A stretch of 64,000 nucleotides of DNA from CAYVTM01 sp964454645 (GCA_964454645.1 CAYVTM010000001.1:372001-436000), one strand, 5' to 3'. Numbered from the stretch's first letter, positions 44,845 through 53,671 are shown. Translations and numbers: made by a program. Notes: generated by a model from the sequence alone, not told the origin.

Positions 44845-46041
44845 ATGCCGGGGAAAATAGAAATACTCATACAAGATAAAAATTTATCACTTGAATTAAA
44901 GCAGATTGCCTGTAAAATTTTGGAGGGAGGACGAATCGATATTCAGGAGGGGATTCTTTTATACGAAAAAGCCGAATTGCCCTATCTGGGAGTTTTATCT
45001 AATTATATCCGTGAACGTAAAAATGGTAATTATGCTTATTTCAATAAAAATTTCCATATAGAACCTACCAATATCTGTGTGTTCACTTGTAAGTTTTGTT
45101 CCTATTCGCGTTTGTTGAAACAAGCCGATGAAGGTTGGGTATTAAGCAAGGAACAAATGCTGGATATGATTCATGCCTATAAAGACAAACCGGTTACCGA
45201 AGTTCATATTGTAGGTGGGGTACATCCCAAACTGACTTTAGAGTTTTTCTGCGAATTGCTTAAAGAAGCTAAGGCCATTCGTCCCGACATTCATATTAAA
45301 GCATTTACGGCGGTTGAATATGAATACATGTTTCGTAAAGCAAAAGTGAGTATAGAGGAGGGATTGAAGATAATGATTGCTGCCGGATTGAATTCCATTC
45401 CGGGTGGTGGGGCGGAAATTTTTGATGAAAGGATTCGTTCCGAAATTTGTGCCGATAAGGCGAGTACGCAGGAATGGCTTGAGATTCATGAAACAGCGCA
45501 CCGCCTCGGACTTACTTCCAATGCAACCATGTTATACGGCCATATCGAAACTTTTGTCCATCGCATCGATCACATGAACCGCTTACGCGAATTACAGGAT
45601 CGTACCGGAGGTTTCCATACCTTTATTCCCCTGAAATTCAGAAACGGCGATAACGAAATGTCGCATATCCCCGAAGTATCTACTATCGAAGACCTTCGCA
45701 ATTATGCCGTCAGTCGTATCTTTTTGGATAATTTTGATCATATAAAAGCCTATTGGCCGATGATCGGAAGATCTACAGCGCAGTTGGCCTTATCTTTCGG
45801 AGTAGATGATATCGATGGTACCATCGATGACTCTACAAAAATTTATACCATGGCAGGTGCCGAGGAGCAGTCGCCGAAACTGAGCACCCGCCAATTGGTT
45901 GAATTGATTACACAAGCAGGCCGTCATCCGGTAGAACGCGATACTTTGTACAATATCGTCAACGATTATAAAGACTATGATTTCTCGAACGATGAACCGG
46001 ATGAGAGTACTAATTTTTTGGAACTTCCTGTGTTGAATTAA
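44845..46041 (+). CDS. mqnE: Aminofutalosine synthase (radical SAM)
   Basis: Second enzyme of the futalosine menaquinone pathway, joining SAM-derived adenosyl to the MqnA product. The 398-residue protein has the radical SAM triad Cys78, Cys82 and Cys85 in NICVFTCKFCSYSRL, then VTEVHIVGGVHP (about 115-126), SIPGGGAEIFDERIR (about 192-206) and MLYGHIETFVHRIDH (about 231-245). The GHIET and RELQDRTGGFHTFIPL segments favour MqnE over its paralogue MqnC. Downstream are a histidine phosphatase and mqnA, so the first two pathway steps are clustered. Other mqn genes are not in the window. Confidence 0.92.
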   Translation: MPGKIEILIQDKNLSLELKQIACKILEGGRIDIQEGILLYEKAELPYLGVLSNYIRERKNGNYAYFNKNFHIEPTNICVFTCKFCSYSRLLKQADEGWVLSKEQMLDMIHAYKDKPVTEVHIVGGVHPKLTLEFFCELLKEAKAIRPDIHIKAFTAVEYEYMFRKAKVSIEEGLKIMIAAGLNSIPGGGAEIFDERIRSEICADKASTQEWLEIHETAHRLGLTSNATMLYGHIETFVHRIDHMNRLRELQDRTGGFHTFIPLKFRNGDNEMSHIPEVSTIEDLRNYAVSRIFLDNFDHIKAYWPMIGRSTAQLALSFGVDDIDGTIDDSTKIYTMAGAEEQSPKLSTRQLVELITQAGRHPVERDTLYNIVNDYKDYDFSNDEPDESTNFLELPVLN

Positions 46042-46109
46042 TGATGATAAGAATAAGAGCAGGATACCATTATTATAAACCAGTGTTCATCTAATTTTAT
46101 AGTTAAGAG

Positions 46110-46721
46110 ATGAAAGAGGTGTACATTATCCGTCATGGAGAAACAGATTTTAATAAGCTGGGAATCGTTCAGGGGCGGGGAGTCAACTCCGATCTGAATA
46201 ATCAGGGTAAAATTCAGGCCTATTCTTTTTATAAGGCTTATTATCATATTCCATTTGATAAAATCTATACTTCAACCCTAAAACGTACGCATCAAACAGT
46301 ACAGCATTTTATCGATTTGGGAATTCCCTGGGAACAACTTTCGGGATTGGATGAGCTAGACTGGGGAACGAATGAGGGCAGACAAGCTGATCAGACTATG
46401 AAAACCGAATTTTATGCACTGCTGAAGAAATGGATGCAGGGGCATTTACATCTGAAGTTTGAAAACGGCGAGAGTCCGCTCGAAGTAAGCAAACGACAGA
46501 TAGAAGCAATCAATCATATCATGTCTAATGCGCTTGAACAAAAAGTCCTGATCTGTATGCATGGTAGAGCGATGCGATTATTTTTATGCCATCTCTTGCA
46601 AAAAGATTTGACAGAGATGGATAGTTTTCCACACTCGAATGTAACCCTGTATCGCCTTTTACATGACGGCAATGCTTTTCAATTGTTGGATTTTAATAAT
46701 ACCGATCATTTCAATGTCTGA
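46110..46721 (+). CDS. Histidine phosphatase superfamily protein
   Basis: A 203-residue phosphatase of the phosphoglycerate-mutase-like branch. The catalytic RHG is at residues 8-10 (VYIIRHGETDFNKLG); a second conserved Arg appears in TSTLKRTHQT (about 54-63), and the second catalytic His in MHGRAMRLF (about 152-160). It lies between mqnE (68 bp) and mqnA, whose ATG overlaps its end by 8 bp, so coupling with menaquinone synthesis is possible; a sugar phosphate or nucleotide substrate is equally possible. Confidence 0.88.
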   Translation: MKEVYIIRHGETDFNKLGIVQGRGVNSDLNNQGKIQAYSFYKAYYHIPFDKIYTSTLKRTHQTVQHFIDLGIPWEQLSGLDELDWGTNEGRQADQTMKTEFYALLKKWMQGHLHLKFENGESPLEVSKRQIEAINHIMSNALEQKVLICMHGRAMRLFLCHLLQKDLTEMDSFPHSNVTLYRLLHDGNAFQLLDFNNTDHFNV

Positions 46722-47454
46722 AAAAATTAAAGTTTCTATCGTATCGTATTTGAATTCCAAACCTTTTTTATACGGTATTACACATTCGGGGATACTTGAT
46801 TCTATTGAGCTTTCGGAAGATATTCCTGCTGATTGCGCACAAAAATTAATCAACGATACCGTAGATATCGGCTTGATTCCGGTAGCCGTAATTCCTTTGA
46901 TTCCACAAGCGCAGATTGTCTCCGATTTTTGTATTGGTACGTTGGATGATGTGAATTCAGTTTTCCTTTTATCAAATACTCCCATTGAAGAAATTTATGC
47001 CGTTTACCTCGATCGTCATTCGCGTACTTCCAATAATTTATGCAAAGTCTTACTGAAAAATCATTGGAAAAAAAAGGTTACATATATTGCGCGTGCTGAA
47101 GATTTTGTAGATTTAAAGCAGGGAGAGGCTATGGTATTAATTGGCGACCGGACCTTCGGTATCAAAAATAAATATACCTATGTGTATGACTTGAGTTCCG
47201 AATGGAAAAAACTAACCGGATTACCTTTTGTGTTTGCAGCATGGGTATCGAATAAAGTCCTTCCCTCATCATTTATAGAGGCTTTTAACACTGCATTAAA
47301 ACTGGGAGTTGATCAGCGAAGTATTGTGGCTGCTGAAAACCTTCGCGAGGATTTTGATATTAGCGACTATTTAATGCATAAACTTCATTATCCGCTGGAT
47401 GATGCCAAACGTAAGGCTATAAAGCTTTTCCTGGAGTACTGTACTAAACTTTAA
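46714..47454 (+). CDS. mqnA: Chorismate dehydratase
   Basis: First committed enzyme of the futalosine menaquinone pathway: chorismate to 3-[(1-carboxyvinyl)oxy]benzoate. The fold is a periplasmic-binding-protein-like domain. Marks: VSIVSYLNSKPFLYG (about 6-20), DCAQKLINDTVDIGLIPVAVIP (about 40-61) and the VFAAWVSNK region (about 172-180). The ATG at 46714 overlaps the preceding stop by 8 bp; an earlier in-frame ATG at 46663 would add 17 residues with no homology. The stop shares a TTAA with that of the convergent nucleoside phosphorylase. Confidence 0.9.
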   Translation: MSEKIKVSIVSYLNSKPFLYGITHSGILDSIELSEDIPADCAQKLINDTVDIGLIPVAVIPLIPQAQIVSDFCIGTLDDVNSVFLLSNTPIEEIYAVYLDRHSRTSNNLCKVLLKNHWKKKVTYIARAEDFVDLKQGEAMVLIGDRTFGIKNKYTYVYDLSSEWKKLTGLPFVFAAWVSNKVLPSSFIEAFNTALKLGVDQRSIVAAENLREDFDISDYLMHKLHYPLDDAKRKAIKLFLEYCTKL

Positions 47455-48317
47455 AGACGTTCCAAAACACATTGGATTAGTTTATCCATTTCTTTTTCGG
47501 GCTCTTTGCTGAAAGTATTGTTAAGGCGATTGGCAATGAGTAAGGAAATAGAGATGGCTTCGTGTCCCATTATTTTTGCCAAGCCTAATATTCCTGCCGT
47601 TTCCATCTCGAAATTTGTAATACGATGCTCTTGGAAATGAAATTGCTTTAATTTTTCTAAAATATTATGAGGATTCTCTAAACGTAAAGATCTGCCTTGG
47701 GGATGATAGAAACCCTGACAAGTGGCTGTAATTCCTTTCAGCATATTACTCCCGATTTTTTTCTGCAATGTATCCGAAGCTTTCACTACATAAGTATTCA
47801 AAAAACTAAATTCAGGAGCTATGAAATGATCAAAAGCATCTTTGATCAATTTTTCTTCTTCGTTTTCACTATAGTCGTAAAAATGTAATAAACCTTCTAA
47901 ACCCAATCCGTATTCTGTACATAAAACCGAATTGAGTGGAATATGTTCAGAAAGCGAACCTGATGTTCCAACACGAATGAGTTGAAGGGATGTATGTGTG
48001 TCTTTCGGATTCAGTGTCTTTAAATCGATATTTACCAAAGCATCCAGTTCATTGAGTACGATGTCTATATTATCGGTTCCTATGCCCGTAGAAAGCACTG
48101 TAAGTCGTTTATTTCCAATGTATCCCGTATGTGTGCAGAACTCACGATTATTTTTTTTCAGTTCGATGCGATCGAAATATTTGGATACGGTATGCACTCT
48201 TGCCGGATCACCCACGGTTAGAATAATGGGCGAGACGTCCTCCGGAAGTAGCTTTAAATGATAAATACTACCATCACGATTAAGAATCAATTCGGATCCG
48301 GGAATACGATTTTTCAT
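47451..48317 (-). CDS. Nucleoside phosphorylase (uridine phosphorylase-like)
   Basis: A 288-residue enzyme of the PNP/UDP phosphorylase family, which splits nucleosides with phosphate. Family marks: LTVGDPARVHTVSKYF (about 33-48), STGIGTDNIDIVLNEL (about 75-90), RVGTSGSL (about 113-120, the phosphate-site loop) and NFEMETAGILGLAKIMGH (about 238-255), where the Glu-Met-Glu binds ribose. The overall pattern is closest to uridine phosphorylase, though specificity cannot be fixed. In the futalosine pathway a related hydrolase, MqnB, acts on aminofutalosine; adjacency to mqnA keeps that option open but the signature is not MqnB-like. Shares 4 bp (TTAA) with mqnA. Confidence 0.85.
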   Translation of the reverse strand: MKNRIPGSELILNRDGSIYHLKLLPEDVSPIILTVGDPARVHTVSKYFDRIELKKNNREFCTHTGYIGNKRLTVLSTGIGTDNIDIVLNELDALVNIDLKTLNPKDTHTSLQLIRVGTSGSLSEHIPLNSVLCTEYGLGLEGLLHFYDYSENEEEKLIKDAFDHFIAPEFSFLNTYVVKASDTLQKKIGSNMLKGITATCQGFYHPQGRSLRLENPHNILEKLKQFHFQEHRITNFEMETAGILGLAKIMGHEAISISLLIANRLNNTFSKEPEKEMDKLIQCVLERL

Positions 48318-48451
48318 TCGATAAATTAATAATATGTGTTGGCAATTTAGTAATTTGTGGAAATGTTAATGGACGATTTTTTTGTTTTGCGAAACATTTT
48401 AGTATTTTCATAGCAATAATCATCTTTGAAATCAACGAAATTAAAACAATT

Positions 48452-49330
48452 ATGTATAAGAGCTTCGATCGAATTTTAGTTCCCCTCGACTTGTTACCTA
48501 CTTCATTAATTGCTCTGGATCATGCGGTATATATTGCTCGTCATCTTAAGTCGGAGCTTTATTTATTGCATGTTTTGGAAACTAAGAATGTTACCGGAAT
48601 GCTGAAGGGACTGTTTAATCGTCCGGATCGTCAACAAGCACCGGTAGACATTGATGTGGATGCACGCTTGAATGAAGTTGTAACTAATCTTAACAAAACA
48701 TATAATTTAAAAGTACATATACATAAAGCAGAAGGACAGGTTTACAGTAAGATATTAAGCTACGCGAATGAAATAGATGCCGGTTTGATTGCGATGGGAA
48801 CTCATGGCACAAAAGGGGTGGAGAATTTCTTAGGAGGCTCGAATACTTTTCGGGTAGTGAATGCAGCGAAATGCCCTGTACTATCGGTACATGAAGATTC
48901 AGGAAACAAAGGAATCAAAGATATTGTATTACCCTTAGACAGTTCGAGAGATACCCGTGAAAAGGTAGATGATGCGATTTATGTTGCCAAACAATTCGGT
49001 TCGACTATACACATTATTTCCGTTTCAACCTCCTCTGATGAACGTATATTAAACCGTTTGAAAATAGTTGCCCGTCAGGTGCAGACCTATATCGAAGAGG
49101 ATAAAATTCCGACAACGAACGAGTTTATCACCGGAAAAAATCTAACTTCCTTAAGCCTGGAATATGCTAAAAAGGTAAATGCCGATTTAATTGTAATTAT
49201 GACTGAGCAGGAGTCGTCGGCGGGATTTTTAGCAGGACCTTATTCGCAACAAATGATTAATCAGTCGAATATTCCGATTTTAAGTGTACGCCCCAAAGAA
49301 AAGAATACCGAATTCGTTACTCCATATTAA
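48452..49330 (+). CDS. Tandem universal stress protein
   Basis: A 292-residue protein with two UspA domains. The first (about 1-145) has YKSFDRILVPLDLLPTS at its start and an ATP-binding-type GTHGTKGVENFLGGSNTFRVVNAAKCPVLSV end (GTHGT...G(9)GS-like). The second (about 155-285) has IKDIVLPLDSSRDTREKV and MTEQESSAGFLAGPYSQQMI, with a less conserved nucleotide motif. Cytosolic, induced by stress in other bacteria. An isolated gene; its stop shares TTAA with the convergent YigZ-type gene. CATCTTTG at 48421-48428, one mismatch from TAnnTTTG, is a weak promoter candidate. Confidence 0.9.
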   Translation: MYKSFDRILVPLDLLPTSLIALDHAVYIARHLKSELYLLHVLETKNVTGMLKGLFNRPDRQQAPVDIDVDARLNEVVTNLNKTYNLKVHIHKAEGQVYSKILSYANEIDAGLIAMGTHGTKGVENFLGGSNTFRVVNAAKCPVLSVHEDSGNKGIKDIVLPLDSSRDTREKVDDAIYVAKQFGSTIHIISVSTSSDERILNRLKIVARQVQTYIEEDKIPTTNEFITGKNLTSLSLEYAKKVNADLIVIMTEQESSAGFLAGPYSQQMINQSNIPILSVRPKEKNTEFVTPY

Positions 49331-49941
49331 ACACGAGAACGAAACTCTTGTTCTATGCCGGGTATTTTACTGAATAAGGCTAGTACCTGGTCCAATTCGG
49401 CGAGTCGGATTTCTACTTCTATACTACAGCGTAATTCGTATTGTTGATGACGAATATGCAATTGAAAATCTTTGACGATTTTCATCACATCGTTCATTTG
49501 CAGATAATCGAAATCGAAACGATAAACTTCCCTTATAATTTTTTCTATCACTTGTACCGATTGTAAAGCCTCAATCGCCGCCATCTTGTAGGCATTGATT
49601 AATCCGGGAACACCCAATAAGGAACCTCCGAAATAACGAACAACCACAATCAGAATATTGGTTAAATCCTGCGATAAAATTTGATTATAAATCGGCCGGC
49701 CAGCGGTTCCCGAAGGTTCTCCATCATCGTTCATTCGGAAAACCTGTTTGTCGGCACCCAGGCGATAGGCGTAACAATGATGCCTTGCATTGAAATGTTC
49801 TTTTCTTAAAGCTTGTAAATGCTGTTTAATCTGTCCGTCCGTTTCCACCTGAAATGCAAAGGCTATAAACTTGCTTCCTTTGTCTTTAAATATTCCGGTG
49901 CTTGGCCCCTCAATGGTTTTATAAGTATCATCGAATAACAT
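49327..49941 (-). CDS. YigZ/IMPACT family protein (UPF0029)
   Basis: A 204-residue cytosolic protein of the YigZ family. The core EGPSTGIFKDKGSKFIAFAFQVE (about 9-31), HHCYAYRLGADKQVFRMNDDGEPSGTAGRPI (about 53-83) and VVVRYFGGSLLGVPGLINAYK (about 98-118) are characteristic. Function is uncertain; the eukaryotic IMPACT relative modulates Gcn2. The ATG at 49941 overlaps the stop of the preceding EamA gene by one base (TAATG), so it is translationally coupled; an ATG at 50001 would start inside that gene. Last in ribD-EamA-YigZ. Confidence 0.92.
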   Translation of the reverse strand: MLFDDTYKTIEGPSTGIFKDKGSKFIAFAFQVETDGQIKQHLQALRKEHFNARHHCYAYRLGADKQVFRMNDDGEPSGTAGRPIYNQILSQDLTNILIVVVRYFGGSLLGVPGLINAYKMAAIEALQSVQVIEKIIREVYRFDFDYLQMNDVMKIVKDFQLHIRHQQYELRCSIEVEIRLAELDQVLALFSKIPGIEQEFRSRV

Positions 49942-50798
49942 TAGCGATAAGTGATTAATACAATGGCAATAATGGATAACCCCATCCCCATCCAGTTCCA
50001 TACATTCATTTTCTCTTTATACACTGTCAGGGCAATGAAGCTGCTGAAGAGAATCACCCCGATATTATTTACGGGAAAAACTACAGAGCTATCCATGTTT
50101 TCCAATGCCAGCGTTTTAATTAAAAAATAAGCCGAAGCATAATTGACTAAACCTAAGCAAATACCGGCAAGTATATTTTTAATCCGAACGCTCTCGCGTC
50201 TAAATAATAAGGCTATCAGTCCAATACTTCCTGCCGAACCAAAGATACAGCTAAGTATTAAATTCATTCCGGCATATTGTGAATAAAGCGCTTCCACCAA
50301 TTTGATAAAAATATCAATAATACCACTCCCTAAAAAAATTAGTAAGGGAAGAAAAAAAATAAATTTACCCCTCTTCAATTCTGAGCTTCTTTTCTTTACA
50401 GAACTTAATACGATTGCTGTTAAAGCAAGTAAAATGCCTGTAAACTTAATTATCCCCAAGGGTTCTCCATAGGTATAAATACTAAACCCAACCGGAATAA
50501 TCAGCGACATTTTTTGTGCGATGGATACCGGTGTAATGCCTATACGTGTTACACTGATTCCGATTAAGGTAAATACAGCGATAAACATAGCTCCGAAAAA
50601 TAGACTGTAGGGGAACCAAGAACTTGTCAGGAAATCGAATCGAATAAATTCCGAATAGGAGAGTACGATTCCGCAAAAGCTTGCCGTAAAATAATTAAAG
50701 ACGATAGCCTGATTCGCATTGACTCCGAAGCGTTCAAATACTTTAAACAAAATAACCAGCATCGAAGCGAAAACGATGCTACAGATTAGGTAAATCAT
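49941..50798 (-). CDS. EamA/DMT-family transporter
   Basis: A 285-residue inner-membrane protein with ten predicted helices in two five-helix EamA repeats, ending in WNWMGMGLSIIAIVLI. The N-terminal half carries FNYFTASFCGIVLSY (about 33-47) and the second half SSVVFPVNNIGVILFSSFIAL (about 240-260), usual for drug/metabolite transporters. Substrate unknown; its place between ribD and a YigZ gene allows a riboflavin-related cargo but does not prove it. ATG overlaps the ribD stop by 4 bp (ATGA). Confidence 0.9.
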   Translation of the reverse strand: MIYLICSIVFASMLVILFKVFERFGVNANQAIVFNYFTASFCGIVLSYSEFIRFDFLTSSWFPYSLFFGAMFIAVFTLIGISVTRIGITPVSIAQKMSLIIPVGFSIYTYGEPLGIIKFTGILLALTAIVLSSVKKRSSELKRGKFIFFLPLLIFLGSGIIDIFIKLVEALYSQYAGMNLILSCIFGSAGSIGLIALLFRRESVRIKNILAGICLGLVNYASAYFLIKTLALENMDSSVVFPVNNIGVILFSSFIALTVYKEKMNVWNWMGMGLSIIAIVLITYR

Positions 50799-51844
50799 TT
50801 TTTTCGATAAATGCTTAAAAGGTCTTCAGCGATGGTTTCGGTATGTATTCGATAATCGGATGCTAGGGCGGGAGCGGAGATACCCTCATTCAGTTTTACT
50901 TTTGTAGAAGTAAATACACGCGCCTCATCCCAAAGCCCTAAACGGATAAATGAATCCAAGGTTTTGGCTCCTCCTTCCACAATGAGCGATTGTATATCCA
51001 TTAAATACAATTGATATAAAATTTGTGGAACCAGTAAATTGTCCGAATCAACTTGAATGTATGTACATAAACCATCTGTTTCCGTCTTCAGGGAATTAAT
51101 AATAAGAGTAGGAATGCGCTTATCAAAAAGATGCAGATTTTTCGATAGTTTTAAATTCATATCAATCACAACCCGTAATGGGTTTTCCCCCTGCCATAAG
51201 CGTATGTTTAATTGCGGATTATCAATGCTTGCAGTACGTGTTCCCACTAAAACAGCCTGCTCTTCGGCCCGCCATTTATGTACTAAACGTTGTGCCGATT
51301 CAGCGCTGATCTGAATACGTTGCGCTTCTTTTTTGGCTAGGAATCCATCCGTACTTTCTGCCCACTTAAGAATAATATAGGGACGCTGCTGTTGATGGAA
51401 GGTAAAAAAACGTTTGTTTAACTCGTCACTTTCTTTTTCAAGAATTCCGCTCAGAACCTCTACACCTGCGGCTTTTAGCTGCTCAATCCCTTTTCCTTTT
51501 ACCGATGCGAAGGGGTCGATACTTCCGGTAATTACTTTCGGAATGCGATGCTTAATAATCAGTTCGCTGCAAGGAGGAGTTTTTCCGGTGTGGGAACAAG
51601 GTTCCAGGTTGACGTACAGGGTAGATTTAGCAAGCATTTCGGAAGCATCGGAAAAATTAGTCAACACTTGGTTAATCGCGTTTACTTCGGCATGAGCTTT
51701 ACCGTATTCCTGATGATATCCCTCACCAACAATGCGATTTTCATAAACAATTACCGAACCTACCAAAGGATTGGGGGCTACATTGCCCAAAGCCTTTGCA
51801 GCTAATTCCAAACAGCGTGATAGGTATAACTCATCCGTATACAT
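50795..51844 (-). CDS. ribD: Riboflavin biosynthesis deaminase/reductase
   Basis: Bifunctional cytosolic enzyme: deaminates, then reduces, the pyrimidine intermediate of riboflavin synthesis. The N-terminal deaminase (about 1-140) has zinc ligands in GKAHAEVNAI and NLEPCSHTGKTPPC. The C-terminal reductase (about 145-349) has ILKWAESTDGF, GTRTASIDNPQLNIR and SLIVEGGAKTLDSF. Start choice: the ATG at 51844 is favoured over a TTG at 51850 because the TTG lies in a perfect TAnnTTTG box (51848-51855). Heads the ribD-EamA-YigZ operon and is divergent from prmC, 33 bp away. Confidence 0.94.
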   Translation of the reverse strand: MYTDELYLSRCLELAAKALGNVAPNPLVGSVIVYENRIVGEGYHQEYGKAHAEVNAINQVLTNFSDASEMLAKSTLYVNLEPCSHTGKTPPCSELIIKHRIPKVITGSIDPFASVKGKGIEQLKAAGVEVLSGILEKESDELNKRFFTFHQQQRPYIILKWAESTDGFLAKKEAQRIQISAESAQRLVHKWRAEEQAVLVGTRTASIDNPQLNIRLWQGENPLRVVIDMNLKLSKNLHLFDKRIPTLIINSLKTETDGLCTYIQVDSDNLLVPQILYQLYLMDIQSLIVEGGAKTLDSFIRLGLWDEARVFTSTKVKLNEGISAPALASDYRIHTETIAEDLLSIYRKK

Positions 51845-51847
51845 GCT

Positions 51848-51855
51848 CAAAAATA
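51848..51855 (-). promoter_or_regulatory. Candidate ribD promoter abutting the start codon
   Basis: TATTTTTG on the minus strand matches TAnnTTTG, 3 nt from the ribD ATG (51844), predicting a leaderless mRNA. Confidence 0.5.
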
Positions 51856-51866
51856 GCTTTTTTTAT

Positions 51867-51874
51867 TACTTTTG
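51867..51874 (+). promoter_or_regulatory. Candidate prmC promoter abutting the start codon
   Basis: TACTTTTG matches TAnnTTTG, 3 nt from the prmC ATG (51878). The box mirrors that of divergent ribD within a 33-bp intergenic region. Confidence 0.5.
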
Positions 51875-51877
51875 AAT

Positions 51878-52747
51878 ATGTATTCGCGAATAAAGACCTT
51901 AGATCAGGCTTATAAAAATTTTGTTTCGGCTTTGTTGAAAATATACGATGAGCCGGAAGCCGGAAGTATTGCGAACCTTGTCTTCGAAGATATGCTGGGT
52001 TATGATTCTATCAAACGTATTATGAATGCGAATGAATTGTTGCCTGCCTCCTTATTTGAAACCCTCGATCTCATCCTGTATCAATTGCTCGACCATAAAC
52101 CGCTGCAATATATTATTGGGAAAGCACATTTTTACGGACTCATTTTCCGGGTGAATGAATCGGTACTCATTCCCCGTCCGGAAACCGAAGAATTGGTCGA
52201 TTGGGTAATTCAATCGGTCAAAGATATAAAATCCTTAAGTGTACTGGATATTGGTACAGGAAGCGGTTGCATTGCTATCTCTTTAGCTAAAAATTTACCC
52301 CGGGCATTTGTCTCGGCAATCGATATTTCTCAAAAAGCTTTACAGATAGCCAAAAAAAATGCCGATGAAAATAAGGTGCCGGTATTGTTCGAAGAAAAAA
52401 ATATCCTGAACGAACCACTTTCGGAAACGTATGATGTCATCATCAGTAATCCCCCCTATGTATTACAATCCGAACAAGCCGGAATGCGTAAGAATGTATT
52501 GTCGTATGAGCCGCATGCCGCTTTGTTTGTGTATGATAACGATGATTTATTATTTTATCGGAAAATTGCCGGACTGGGGTTGAAAAACCTGAATGATCAA
52601 GGATATTTATTTTTCGAGATTAATGAGCAGCGAGGGCTTCAGGTTGTTGCTTTATTAAAGCAGATGGGTTATTCTGAGATTGAATTACGAAAGGATATGA
52701 GGAATAAAGACCGGATGGTAAGAGCGCGTAAGATACTTAAGGGCTAA
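51878..52747 (+). CDS. prmC: Peptide chain release factor N5-glutamine methyltransferase
   Basis: Methylates the GGQ glutamine of release factors RF1 and RF2. The 289-residue protein has an N-terminal helical domain with HKPLQYIIGKAHFYGL (about 73-88), then RPETEELVDWV, the SAM-binding VLDIGTGSGCIAISLA (about 122-137) and the catalytic NPPYV (about 191-195). The ATG at 51878 is chosen over an in-frame TTG at 51872, which lies inside the promoter box. The C-terminus overlaps the convergent xerD by 11 bp. Confidence 0.94.
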   Translation: MYSRIKTLDQAYKNFVSALLKIYDEPEAGSIANLVFEDMLGYDSIKRIMNANELLPASLFETLDLILYQLLDHKPLQYIIGKAHFYGLIFRVNESVLIPRPETEELVDWVIQSVKDIKSLSVLDIGTGSGCIAISLAKNLPRAFVSAIDISQKALQIAKKNADENKVPVLFEEKNILNEPLSETYDVIISNPPYVLQSEQAGMRKNVLSYEPHAALFVYDNDDLLFYRKIAGLGLKNLNDQGYLFFEINEQRGLQVVALLKQMGYSEIELRKDMRNKDRMVRARKILKG

Positions 52748-53666
52748 GTACATTTTTTCTGTTTTTTTTCGATCGAGGGTGGAATTCAATAATCGTTGCT
52801 TTTAAATACTTACGATCCAGATGGGTGTATATTTCTGTTGTTGTAATGGATTCATGGCCCAGCATTTCCTGTACGGCACGCAAATCGGCGCCCCCTTCAA
52901 CCAGGTGTGTGGCAAAGGAATGGCGGAATGTATGCGGGCTTATTTTCTTTCTTATCCCTGCTTTTTGAACTAAATTTTTGATAATGGTAAAAACCATCAC
53001 CCGGCTTAATTTCGATCCTCTCCGGTTTAAGAACAAGATATCTTCGTTCCCTTTTTTAATATTGAGATGTACCCGAGTTTCATTCAGATAAATGAGAATA
53101 TATTTCTTTGCTACGGAACCGATGGGAACCAGGCGTTCTTTGTTTCCTTTCCCTACAACTTTAACAAAATCGATATCGAGATATAAGTTCGAAATTTTAA
53201 GCCCAACCAGTTCCGTAACCCGCAAACCGCATGCATAAAGGGTTTCGAGCATAGCCTTATTACGCATTCCTTCGGGTGTGGATAGGTCGATATGCTCGAT
53301 AATCAGATTTATTTCTTCAACACTTAACGTATCCGGGAGCTTCCTTCCTGATTTAGGAGCTTCTACCAGAGATGCCGGATCGACCGATAAAACATCTTCC
53401 AGTAATAAATATTTGTAAAAGGATTTTATTCCGGATAGGATTCTTGCCTGAGAGCTCGGTGTCATCCCCAATTCGTTTATCCATACCAAAAAATCTTTTA
53501 TATCTTTGGTGCTGACATTTAAAGGCGAAGGATTTAAAGGGTTACTCTCGAAAAATTGAATGAGTTTTTCGAGATCATGCAAATAAGCTTCGATCGAATT
53601 TTTCGATAAAGAACGTTCTAATTGCAGGTATGATCTGTAACCTTTTTTTGCAGCGCTCCAATTCAT
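52737..53666 (-). CDS. xerD: Tyrosine recombinase XerD
   Basis: Site-specific recombinase resolving chromosome dimers at dif. The 309-residue protein has the SAM-like N-terminal domain (about 5-95, SYLQLERSLSKNSIEAYLHDL) and the catalytic domain with the Arg of ACGLRVTEL (about 148), Lys in VGKGNKER (about 172), His-x-x-Arg in HTFRHSFATHL, His in MLGHESITTTE and the nucleophile Tyr in IYTHLD. The ATG at 53666 gives the normal N-terminus; an upstream in-frame Met at 53684 would run into aroQ. Divergent from aroQ with only 5 bp between the start codons, so each promoter must lie within the other gene or transcripts start at the ATG. Confidence 0.92.
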   Translation of the reverse strand: MNWSAAKKGYRSYLQLERSLSKNSIEAYLHDLEKLIQFFESNPLNPSPLNVSTKDIKDFLVWINELGMTPSSQARILSGIKSFYKYLLLEDVLSVDPASLVEAPKSGRKLPDTLSVEEINLIIEHIDLSTPEGMRNKAMLETLYACGLRVTELVGLKISNLYLDIDFVKVVGKGNKERLVPIGSVAKKYILIYLNETRVHLNIKKGNEDILFLNRRGSKLSRVMVFTIIKNLVQKAGIRKKISPHTFRHSFATHLVEGGADLRAVQEMLGHESITTTEIYTHLDRKYLKATIIEFHPRSKKNRKNVLSP

Positions 53667-53671
53667 ATTCA

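Noticed and set aside
44845..46041. MqnC instead of MqnE
   Set aside because: The GHIET and RELQDRTGGFHTFIPL blocks and the neighbouring mqnA favour MqnE.
47451..48317. Naming the nucleoside phosphorylase MqnB (futalosine hydrolase)
   Set aside because: The signature is that of uridine phosphorylase-like enzymes; adjacency to mqnA alone is not enough.
51848..51872. TTG start codons for ribD (51850) and prmC (51872)
   Set aside because: Both TTGs fall inside the TAnnTTTG promoter boxes; the ATGs just downstream give normal N-termini.
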